This document shows, in pieces, positions 1 through 6,239 of a stretch of 9,349 nt of DNA. The DNA is taken from contig PLNO01000257.1 of NCBI GenBank assembly GCA_003141795.1, positions 6,153 to 15,501 on the forward strand. The letters run 5' to 3'. Made by a program: the position numbers and the translations under genes. The notes below the pieces were generated by a model, which was given only the letters and a program-made list of their open reading frames with translations, made no database searches and was not told where the DNA came from. This DNA comes from Spirochaetaceae bacterium. GTDB taxonomy: Bacteria > Spirochaetota > Spirochaetia > SZUA-6 > Fen-1364. The stretch's first letter is position 1, and the number at the start of each line of letters is the position of its first letter.

Positions 1-1168
1 TTTTCTCTTCGCCGCGGCGCCGTCCCGCGTGCGACGGATCCGACTCTTCGAGGAATCCACCGAGTTTCGTCCGGTCGAGCTCGACCTTGATCAGACCCTT
101 ACGCCTCCTGTCGGCCAGTGGGCGAACTACCCGATGACCATGGCGCGACGGCTCGCCCGGAATTTCCCTGGCCAGGTCGGAGGCGTGGATATCTTTTTTT
201 CCAGCACGTTACCGAGTGGAAGCGGGATGAGCAGCTCCTCGGCGCTCATGATGATGGTCTTTACAGCCATCGCTTCGGCATACAGGATTCAAGACAACGC
301 TGCATTCAAAGAGAACATCAGGAACGCCGTGGAGCTCTCGGCCTATCTCGCGTGCGTGGAGAACGGTCAGAGCTTCCAGGCCCTGGAGGGAGACGCCGGC
401 GTCGGCACGTTCGGCGGGTCCGAAGACCATGCCGCGATTCTCAACGCACGGCCTGACTGTCTTTCTCTCTTCGGATTCAGCCCGCCTGAGCTTCTGGCCG
501 ACATACCGTGGCCTCCCGACTGGCGAATGGTCGTCGCCTTCTCCGGAGTTCGGGCAGAAAAGACCGGGAAAGCGCTGGACAAGTACAACATGGCATCCCG
601 GCGCGTCAGGGACTCTGTGACGAGATTCAACCAGCTCGCGGGAACGCAGCTTTCCAACTTGCGGGAAGTCGTGAACCACGAACCGAAGCCTGGCGGCTCG
701 CGGTGGCTGGCCGCGCTTGCCCACGCGCCCGGCGATGCGGCTCCGAGTCTCCCCGATCGGGTGCGCCACTTCATTCTCGAGGATGGGAAGCACATCCCCG
801 GCGCGCTCGACGCCCTGCGGGCTGCGGACCTTCGGGCATTCGGAAGACTCGTCTCTGCCTCCCACCGGGCATCGAAGAAGTATCTCTGGAACATCGTTCC
901 AGAGATCGACTTCCTCCAGAAATCCGCCTGCAGGCTCGGCGCGGCGGGTGCGTCGGGATTCGGGGCCGGATTCGGCGGCAGCATCTTCGCGGTGACCACT
1001 GCCGATCGCGCGGAGGGGCTGATGGCCCGCTGGCGCGAACGATACGCCGCGCGTTATCCGCGGTCAGGCGCCGAAGCCGTTTTCTTCATCGCGCAACCGG
1101 GCCCGGGGATCGAGGTGTGGACCGATTCGGGTCCCGTGCGGTTTGCCGACGAAATCTTCGGGACGTGA
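1..1168 (+). CDS. Galactokinase-like GHMP sugar kinase, 5' end cut by window edge
   Basis: Predicted cytoplasmic ATP-dependent sugar-1-kinase of the GHMP superfamily, closest to galactokinase. The frame is open to the left edge, so the GTG at 29 is probably internal and the N-terminal GRVNLIGEHTDY sugar-binding signature lies outside. Counting from the codon at 29, visible landmarks are QWANY (30-34) and GGVD (51-54), both as in E. coli GalK; the ATP-binding loop LPSGSGMSSSSAL (61-73); GTFGGSEDHAAI (126-137), whose D133 aligns with the catalytic aspartate of GalK GxMDQ; and the C-terminal glycine motif GFGAGFGGS (310-318). From the GalK alignment about 60-70 residues are missing, which gives a full length near 440, longer than GalK (about 380). 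SEDH in place of MDQ marks a divergent subfamily, so the substrate may not be galactose. It converges on the amidohydrolase gene 16 bp away. Family is certain; exact sugar is not. Confidence 0.88.
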   Translation, partial: FLFAAAPSRVRRIRLFEESTEFRPVELDLDQTLTPPVGQWANYPMTMARRLARNFPGQVGGVDIFFSSTLPSGSGMSSSSALMMMVFTAIASAYRIQDNAAFKENIRNAVELSAYLACVENGQSFQALEGDAGVGTFGGSEDHAAILNARPDCLSLFGFSPPELLADIPWPPDWRMVVAFSGVRAEKTGKALDKYNMASRRVRDSVTRFNQLAGTQLSNLREVVNHEPKPGGSRWLAALAHAPGDAAPSLPDRVRHFILEDGKHIPGALDALRAADLRAFGRLVSASHRASKKYLWNIVPEIDFLQKSACRLGAAGASGFGAGFGGSIFAVTTADRAEGLMARWRERYAARYPRSGAEAVFFIAQPGPGIEVWTDSGPVRFADEIFGT

Positions 1169-1176
1169 GAGGCGCA

Positions 1177-1206
1177 GGGGCTCTCTATGCCTTCACCGTG
1201 AGCCCC
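1177..1206. terminator. Hairpin between convergent genes, possible bidirectional terminator
   Basis: GGGGCTC at 1177-1183 is a perfect inverted match to GAGCCCC at 1200-1206, giving a 7-bp stem with a 16-nt loop. It sits in the 16-bp gap and the last codons of the minus-strand amidohydrolase, where two converging transcripts need to stop. The loop is large and there is no T-run on either side, so intrinsic termination is only a possibility. Confidence 0.2.
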
Positions 1207-2267
1207 CGGATTATTCTCAGGGCATTGCCACGATAGATTTTCTCCAGGACCTCGTCAGGAAGAGAGAGGCCATAGATTTTCCATCGCGTGATCACGGGCT
1301 CACCGAGATAGCCGGGATAGTCGAAGTATTCGTCGCGCGTTTCCAGGAATCGGAAGTAGCTGCGGTACATCCCGGGTGAGAGGGGCATGTCGGACCCGAA
1401 AAGGACACGGTCCTGATAGCGGAGAAAGAAGTCGCGGGAGGAATAGGGCTGCCGCCCCAGCTCGTCCATCCGGGCCGATAGATCAATGAAGAGATTGGAA
1501 TGGGCGTCAAGCAGGGAGGCCACCCAGTCGAGGTCTTCGGGATTATTTGCCACATGCGGGCATATGAAGATGGTACCGGGGTTGTCCGCGATTATATGCG
1601 TCCGCTGGTCCAGGAGCTCGCCTTTGGAATAGTGCGAACCTGCGAAGCCCCACCCCGGATACTTTAGGAGCGTCGGGAAGTGCTCGTTCTCCCCGTCGGC
1701 GGGGAGGAAGAATCCGACAGGGTCGCTGGTGTGGATGAGCACGGGTATTCCCAGCTCTCCCGCGCGCCTCCAGATCGGATACAGGCGCCGGTCGTCGATC
1801 GCGAGCATCGCCCCCTTTTCATCTTGGAAGGCGAGTCCGAGCTCCTTCGTGATCTTCAGTCCGCAGGCCCCCCGGCGGACATCCCCCTCGAGAGAGGTGA
1901 TGCATTCCTGCACGAAGCTGCCCGAAATCTGCAGGCGGAAATCTCCCCACCGGGCAAACTCCGCCATCGTGAATGCCGCGAATCGGCCGGGGTAACGGGA
2001 GACGTAGTCATCCATGAAGACGCCGAGATCGCGACGACGGATCGTGTACCCCTTCTCGTCGAAGGGCATGCTGCAGTTTCCGGTGACATTGACGAAGACC
2101 TCGACGCCCGTCTGATCCATCACCTCGATGAGCTGATCGGCCGGCACGTCGCCGAACAGATGGTTGTGCGAGTCGATCACCGAAAACCGCGCGCGCTGGG
2201 GGATGTGCGCGGGCCGCTTCAGGAGCGGACGCGGGTCGTAATCAAGGATCGTGGGCGCTACCTTCAA
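1185..2267 (-). CDS. Amidohydrolase-family metal-dependent hydrolase (COG2159-like)
   Basis: A predicted cytoplasmic TIM-barrel metal hydrolase of 360 residues, a family that includes lactonases, amidases and decarboxylases acting on cyclic or aromatic acids. Metal-ligand candidates occur in the expected order: HxH in DSHNH (H34, H36), H179 in VLIHTSD, H238 in ICPHVANN and D293 in LFGSDMP. The frame is open far upstream, but that part overlaps the isomerase gene. I chose the TTG at 2265-2267 because it overlaps the isomerase TGA as TTGA, and because it restores the N-terminus usual for this subfamily: a short ILDYDPRP segment, then a proline-rich stretch, then the first barrel strand. A GTG at about residue 30 (before IDSHNH) is possible but would remove that conserved lead-in. 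It is the second gene of a two-gene operon and probably translationally coupled. A lactonase or hydrolase step after the isomerase-linked sugar is plausible, but the substrate cannot be read from sequence. Confidence 0.85.
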   Translation of the reverse strand: MKVAPTILDYDPRPLLKRPAHIPQRARFSVIDSHNHLFGDVPADQLIEVMDQTGVEVFVNVTGNCSMPFDEKGYTIRRRDLGVFMDDYVSRYPGRFAAFTMAEFARWGDFRLQISGSFVQECITSLEGDVRRGACGLKITKELGLAFQDEKGAMLAIDDRRLYPIWRRAGELGIPVLIHTSDPVGFFLPADGENEHFPTLLKYPGWGFAGSHYSKGELLDQRTHIIADNPGTIFICPHVANNPEDLDWVASLLDAHSNLFIDLSARMDELGRQPYSSRDFFLRYQDRVLFGSDMPLSPGMYRSYFRFLETRDEYFDYPGYLGEPVITRWKIYGLSLPDEVLEKIYRGNALRIIRGLTVKA

Positions 2268-3646
2268 GGAATGATCGCCTTGATGCCTGCAAGCTCGCAA
2301 AAATCGCTGAGTGCCGGTACGAGATCGGCGCCGTAGCCAAGGCACGCGTACTCGTTCGTCCAGCTCGCCAGGAGAACATCCATGTCGCCACCAACTGTAA
2401 CGAATCCATGCGGCCAGAACGGGATGCCACATTCCTCCAGCCGCGCTTTGAGCACGTCGGGTGAAGGCTCGAAGACGGAACATGGGGCGAGCACCATCTG
2501 GAAAGCTCCGTTGACCCGGCCCAGACGCGCGAGCGCGCCTGGGCCCGGTTTGCAGATCAGCCGCACCGAGAGTCCTCCGGCCTGCCCTTCGGTCGGTATC
2601 CCGTGCTCGGCGAATCCCGCCGGCCCCAGTTTTCCAGCCAGGGACGGGGGGATGGCGCCATCGCCGATGATCTTGATCTCCCGTTTCGCCTTGTCGATAT
2701 GCTGCAGGTCCCCGTAATAGATCGGCTCCCCGCTCAGCTTTCCCAGCAGGAACACGGTGAGCGCCGTGTTGAAGTCTCCCAGGGTGGACGTTCCCCACCC
2801 GTCCTCGAGCATCATGCTCTGGGCGAAACAGGTCGCCGTGTAGTCATCACCCAGGCCCGGGAAGGACTGGAGGGTGTAGAAGTCGAAGTGCTCCTCGGTC
2901 ACGATCTCACGCAGGGCGAGATAGAGACGGATGGAGCGTTCATTCACCAGAGTCCGCTCCGGTTCCTTACCGAAGAGCTTCTTCAGCCGGGGTCCCAGGG
3001 CCGCCACGGCTTCCGCGGGCAGCTTCTCCGCGCGACGGATCAGCTCGGTGGTATCGCGCGAGTCGATGTCGACGCCGAACATGCGCATCCACTGGGACGG
3101 ATCGGCCGCGCCGCATGTCTGCCCCATTCCCCTTCCACCGAACGTCCCGATGGTGGCCCCGTTCAGGATCCGCCGGAGGTGCGCCGCCCTGCAGTAGCTC
3201 TCGATGCGATCGACCTCCGCTTTTTCCCCGGCATCGCCATAGACGAAGCGGTGGGGAATGCCGACCTCCATGAGCGCACCGTGCATGACGAGCCCGCCGA
3301 CAGGTCGCCAGCCCTGGGAGCCCGGGTGTGTCCACACCACGACGGCCTTTCCGCTCATGGAAAAGTCGCGGACGGCGGCGACCATATGTGCCGCCCAGAC
3401 CCATGTGCCCGAGAAAAGCACGACGCAGTCCACGTCGTCATCCTTCTTCATCTGGGCGAGGGCCGCGCGCGCCTCCTGTTTGGAGGCGATCACGATCGGG
3501 TAGTCCTTCAGCACGATGCCGCGTGCGCGAAGGGCCTCCTTCGAACGGGCAACGATGGCCTCATCGATGAAGGGTCTGCCCATGGGGTCCTTCAGGCCGT
3601 CCTTGTGTACCCCGTAGACGATGAAACCGACCGTGGGCTTGATCAT
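2264..3646 (-). CDS. L-fucose/L-arabinose isomerase-family protein
   Basis: Predicted 460-residue cytoplasmic aldose-ketose isomerase of the FucI/AraA-like fold, the short form (E. coli FucI is about 590 residues). The N-terminal Rossmann-like part begins PTVGFIVYG; DCVVLFSGTWVW (73-84) and VVVWTHPGSQGW (102-113) are typical sugar-contact strands. The C-terminal half has a glycine-rich segment GTFGGRGMG (167-175), a conserved TCFAQSMMLEDG (272-283), TLGDFNTALTV (288-298) and FWPHGF (410-415). D291 and H413 are good candidates for the metal-binding Asp and His of FucI; the position 24 residues before D291, where FucI has Glu, is Asp (D267). The ATG at 3646 follows GAGGAGA with a 7-nt gap; a longer frame to 3697 has no such signal. 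It heads a minus-strand operon with the amidohydrolase and is divergent from the ceramidase-like gene. Isomerase activity and the sugar (fucose, arabinose or another) are inferred; some homologues may have other activities. Confidence 0.82.
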   Translation of the reverse strand: MIKPTVGFIVYGVHKDGLKDPMGRPFIDEAIVARSKEALRARGIVLKDYPIVIASKQEARAALAQMKKDDDVDCVVLFSGTWVWAAHMVAAVRDFSMSGKAVVVWTHPGSQGWRPVGGLVMHGALMEVGIPHRFVYGDAGEKAEVDRIESYCRAAHLRRILNGATIGTFGGRGMGQTCGAADPSQWMRMFGVDIDSRDTTELIRRAEKLPAEAVAALGPRLKKLFGKEPERTLVNERSIRLYLALREIVTEEHFDFYTLQSFPGLGDDYTATCFAQSMMLEDGWGTSTLGDFNTALTVFLLGKLSGEPIYYGDLQHIDKAKREIKIIGDGAIPPSLAGKLGPAGFAEHGIPTEGQAGGLSVRLICKPGPGALARLGRVNGAFQMVLAPCSVFEPSPDVLKARLEECGIPFWPHGFVTVGGDMDVLLASWTNEYACLGYGADLVPALSDFCELAGIKAIIP

Positions 3647-3653
3647 GCGCGTG

Positions 3654-3660
3654 TCTCCTC
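3654..3660 (-). promoter_or_regulatory. Ribosome binding site of the isomerase gene
   Basis: On the minus strand this reads GAGGAGA, with 7 nt between it and the ATG at 3646. It decides the start of the isomerase against the longer open frame that extends to 3697. Confidence 0.7.
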
Positions 3661-3668
3661 GGGGGGCA

Positions 3669-3697
3669 ATGATAGGGGAATCCCGTCGCCCGCGCAA
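3669..3697 (-). promoter_or_regulatory. Candidate sigma-70-type promoter for the isomerase-amidohydrolase operon
   Basis: On the minus strand TTGCGC (3692-3697) is followed after exactly 17 nt by TATCAT (3669-3674), a 5-of-6 match to the -10 consensus; the -35 keeps only TTG. Transcription would start near 3662, leaving a leader of about 16 nt that contains the GAGGAGA ribosome site. The element falls between the two 13-bp repeat copies, so a protein bound to both could control it. Confidence 0.4.
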
Positions 3698-3750
3698 GGT
3701 CCGACGACCCGGACTTGATCATGCGCCGCGTGCTCTGCCACACTGCAGGC

Positions 3751-5130
3751 ATGAGCGAGCTGCGAGCGTCGTTTGCACGGGAGGACGTCACCCCCGACAG
3801 ACAGGTTTCCCTGCTGGGCTACTTCAACGACCGGCGGTCCGAGGGGGTCCTGGACGCTCTGCACTGCAGGCTTGCGCTTCTGTCCGACGGCAGGGCCCGG
3901 CTCCTCTTCGTCCAGTTGGATTCGTGCCTCTTCAGCATCGAGGACGCAACCCGGCTCGCATTGGCCGCTTCCCGCGCAAGCGGCGTGCCGGTCGAGCGAG
4001 TCGTTGTCTTTGCAAGCCACACCCACACGGCGCCCGCCCTGGCCGACCTGTACGAGGTCAGGCGCGATGGAGCGTATCTCGACTTCCTCGAGTCCCGAAT
4101 TTCGCGGGCGGCGGCCGGGCTCGGCACTGATGAGCCGGTCCGCATCCGGATCTGCCGGGGACTCGCGCCCGGGCTCGCCTCGAACAGGAGGTGGTGGCTG
4201 AAGGACGGAACGGTGGCCACCAATCCGCCACGGATGCACCCCTCGCTCGTGCGGCCGGAGGGCCCGGTCGACGACGAGGTCAACAGCGTGGCCCTGATCG
4301 CCGCAGACGGAACGACGCGCTGCCTCTTCGTGAGCGCCTCGAACCACGTGGACACGATCGGGGGGAAGCTCGTTTCCGCGGACTGGCCCGGCATCATGGA
4401 AGAGGAGATCGGGAGGGGCATGAGCGGCCGCCGCGGCCCCTCCCGCCCGGGGGGCGACGTTCCGCTCGTGATCCCCGTCATTGGTGCTGCAGGGAACATC
4501 AACCACTTCGATTTCGGCCGGCTTCTCGAACAGGCGTCGTATACGGAGGCGCAGAGGATCGGGAAGGCATACGCGGAGGCCGTGCTCGCGTCGCTTGACG
4601 CGGGGGTGCCGACGAACGGCGAGCCTCTGTCGGCCGCGCGGAGGGTGCTGCGTGTGCCGGGCATCGAGATCACGGCCGCACAACGGGACCGCGCACGCGC
4701 GATCCTCGATCGACCCGCCTCTGAGCTGACGGGCGGCGACCTCACGGCGGATGACATCTTTGCCGGCGATCCGGTCGTCGAGCGGATGTTCGCGCGAGAG
4801 CTGCTGGCGCTTGCCGCGGGTCGGCCCGCGGCGTACGACGTGCCGCTGCAACTGCTGCGGGTGGGGGGGATCGGGTTCTTTGCCGTCCCCGGCGAGCCCT
4901 TCGTTGAAATCGGCCTCGCCCTGAAAGGACTTCACGGTTTCGAGCTCGCCGTGCCGGTGGGCCTTGCCAATGGGTACCTCGGGTACATCCCGACGGTCGA
5001 CAACTTCGGCAGGGGCGGCTACGAGACGAAGCCGGGGCCCGCGCTCCTCTGCGCGGGCGCGGCGGGCATGATTCTCGGCGCGTTCACCGAGATGGCAGGG
5101 GCGCAGCCGGGGGGAAGGCAAACGGTATGA
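3751..5130 (+). CDS. Short neutral/alkaline ceramidase-like zinc hydrolase
   Basis: A 459-residue protein of the neutral/non-lysosomal ceramidase N-terminal-domain superfamily. Characteristic features appear in order: the opening ASFAREDVTPD, LLGYFNDR (21-28), FASHTHTAP (87-95) with the HxH zinc motif (H90, H92), H199 in SNHVDT followed by SADWPG (209-214), GAAGNINHFDFG (245-256), VPGEPF (379-384) with E382 as zinc-ligand candidate, and GYLGYIPTVDNF then GGYE (Y412 or Y424). True secreted ceramidases are longer and have a catalytic serine in the region matching GAAGNIN; none is present there, and no signal peptide is seen, so a cytoplasmic zinc hydrolase of unknown substrate is more likely than a ceramidase. 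The ATG at 3751 was chosen because homologous N-termini begin just before this motif; an upstream in-frame start at 3715 or 3721 lacks a better ribosome site. It overlaps the next gene by ATGA. Confidence 0.82.
   Translation: MSELRASFAREDVTPDRQVSLLGYFNDRRSEGVLDALHCRLALLSDGRARLLFVQLDSCLFSIEDATRLALAASRASGVPVERVVVFASHTHTAPALADLYEVRRDGAYLDFLESRISRAAAGLGTDEPVRIRICRGLAPGLASNRRWWLKDGTVATNPPRMHPSLVRPEGPVDDEVNSVALIAADGTTRCLFVSASNHVDTIGGKLVSADWPGIMEEEIGRGMSGRRGPSRPGGDVPLVIPVIGAAGNINHFDFGRLLEQASYTEAQRIGKAYAEAVLASLDAGVPTNGEPLSAARRVLRVPGIEITAAQRDRARAILDRPASELTGGDLTADDIFAGDPVVERMFARELLALAAGRPAAYDVPLQLLRVGGIGFFAVPGEPFVEIGLALKGLHGFELAVPVGLANGYLGYIPTVDNFGRGGYETKPGPALLCAGAAGMILGAFTEMAGAQPGGRQTV
5113..5118 (+). 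promoter_or_regulatory. Ribosome binding site of the URO-D-family gene, inside the upstream gene
   Basis: GGAAGG lies 8 nt before the ATG at 5127 and within the last codons of the ceramidase-like gene. With the ATGA overlap this supports coupled translation of the two genes. Confidence 0.55.
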
Positions 5131-6191
5131 CGCCTCTGGAGAACTTCCGCATGCTCGTCTCGGGCCGCAGGCCCGCGTGGATCCCCTTCACCATGGACAT
5201 CGGCGGGACGGAGGGGTTCACCACGACGATCCAGCGCCGGTTCGAAAGAGAAACGGTCGCCGCCGATCCCGCCGAGTACTTCGATTACGACTTCAGGCTC
5301 GCCTCGGTCGGGAAGCATTTCCACGGCGACCCCCGCCACTGGAATCCGGATGCGCCGCAGGGCACGCAGTTCGACGAGTGGGGCATAGGCCACTGGGCAG
5401 GCGGCGCTGAGGACACCTACGAGCGGATGTTTCCTCCCCTAGCCTCTGCGGCGAGCGTCCGCGAGATCGAGGGCTTCCCGGGGCCTGTGCTGGAGCCGGC
5501 CGGCGTTCGCGAGAAGGTTGCGGCCTTCCATGCACGGGGGTATCCGGTCGCCTGCTACGCCGGCAGCATCTACGAATGGGCATGGTGGCTGCGCGGCATG
5601 GAACGCTTCATGATCGACCTCATCGAGGAGCCTGCCATCGCGGCGGCCATCGTGGAAAAGGTCGCCTCCTTCACGACCCGGCTCGCACTGGAGTCGGCGA
5701 AGGCGGGCATCGACGTGCTCGCCTTCTATGACGACGCGGGCTCGCAGCTGGGCATGCAGATCTCCCCCGCGATCTGGCGCGCGCTCATCAAGCCCGCGTG
5801 GACGAGGGTTCTCACCGCGGTGAGGCGCGCGGCGCCCGGGGCCGTGTTCTTCCTGCACAGCTGCGGCAACATCACCGAGATCGTGGAGGACATCGCGGAG
5901 GCGGGCTTCCAGGTGCTCCACCCCGTCCAGCCCGAGTGCATGGACCAGGCCGCGGCAAAGGCGCGGTGGGGAGACAGGCTCATCCTGTGCGCGACCCTCG
6001 GCGCCCAGAAGACCCTGTCTCTCGCCTCGGCGGACGACGTGCGGCGCCAGACGGCGTGGCTGGTGCGGACCATGGGCGCCGATGGCCGCTGCATCCTCTG
6101 CCCGTCGAACAGGGTGCAGCCCGAGACGCCGTGGGAGAACGTGTGCGCGTTTGCGGACGCGGCCCGCCGCGAGGGGGGAAGACGGGAATAG
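5127..6191 (+). CDS. Uroporphyrinogen decarboxylase-family protein (MtaA/CmuA-like)
   Basis: Predicted 354-residue cytoplasmic TIM-barrel protein of the URO-D superfamily, which holds HemE and the zinc-dependent methyltransferases that move methyl groups between methyl-corrinoid proteins and thiol or folate acceptors. Seen here: a short N-terminus NFRMLVSGRRPAWIPF, the mid-barrel signature FYDDAGSQLGMQISP (200-214), the zinc-type pair FLHSCGNI (H244, C246), VLHPVQPECMD (263-273) and ILCPSNRVQPETPWEN (323-338), where C325 completes an H-x-C-(n)-C pattern as in MtaA/MtbA. That pattern argues against a heme-pathway HemE and for the methyltransferase-like branch. It is the second gene of the plus-strand pair and overlaps the ceramidase-like gene by 4 nt. 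No corrinoid-binding protein, reactivase or dedicated methyltransferase partner lies in the window, so the methyl donor and acceptor are unknown. Family is firm; reaction is inferred. Confidence 0.85.
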   Translation: MTPLENFRMLVSGRRPAWIPFTMDIGGTEGFTTTIQRRFERETVAADPAEYFDYDFRLASVGKHFHGDPRHWNPDAPQGTQFDEWGIGHWAGGAEDTYERMFPPLASAASVREIEGFPGPVLEPAGVREKVAAFHARGYPVACYAGSIYEWAWWLRGMERFMIDLIEEPAIAAAIVEKVASFTTRLALESAKAGIDVLAFYDDAGSQLGMQISPAIWRALIKPAWTRVLTAVRRAAPGAVFFLHSCGNITEIVEDIAEAGFQVLHPVQPECMDQAAAKARWGDRLILCATLGAQKTLSLASADDVRRQTAWLVRTMGADGRCILCPSNRVQPETPWENVCAFADAARREGGRRE

Positions 6192-6239
6192 TGCACGGTC
6201 CCGCAGATGCGTTAGCAAGTGCCCTATTGGCGGATCGGC

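Larger units (their letters stand above)
3635..3726. repeat. 13-bp direct repeat pair in the divergent intergenic region
   Basis: CTTGATCATGCGC occurs at 3638-3650 and again, exactly, at 3714-3726, with centres 76 bp apart. Including flanks (3635-3650 and 3711-3726) the match is 15 of 16. The core TGATCA is palindromic. The left copy covers the isomerase start codon; the right copy lies just upstream of the ceramidase-like gene. The pair may be operators for a shared regulator or a remnant of a local duplication of the start region. Confidence 0.45.

Noticed and set aside
209..999. Two minus-strand frames opposite the galactokinase-like gene
   Set aside because: Both lack motifs and overlap each other and a clear GHMP kinase on the plus strand.
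2268..2798. N-terminal extension of the amidohydrolase frame to 2798
   Set aside because: It would overlap the isomerase coding region by more than 500 bp and has Arg/Gly-rich nonsense composition; family N-termini begin near the TTG at 2267.
2603..3718. Plus-strand open frame of 371 codons opposite the isomerase gene
   Set aside because: No recognisable motif and low-complexity charged composition; it mirrors the codon pattern of the isomerase on the other strand.
3715..3744. TTGATC-N18-CACACT as a plus-strand promoter for the ceramidase-like gene
   Set aside because: Both hexamers are poor matches and the -35 part is simply the 13-bp repeat; not strong enough to annotate.
3643..5121. Minus-strand open frame of 492 codons opposite the ceramidase-like gene
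   Set aside because: The translation is Arg/Pro/His-rich with no family motif, while the opposite strand carries full zinc-hydrolase motifs; such long antisense frames are common in high-GC DNA.
6192..6239. Terminator between the convergent URO-D and PDZ lipoprotein genes
   Set aside because: No stem longer than a few base pairs and no T-run was found in the 48-bp gap.
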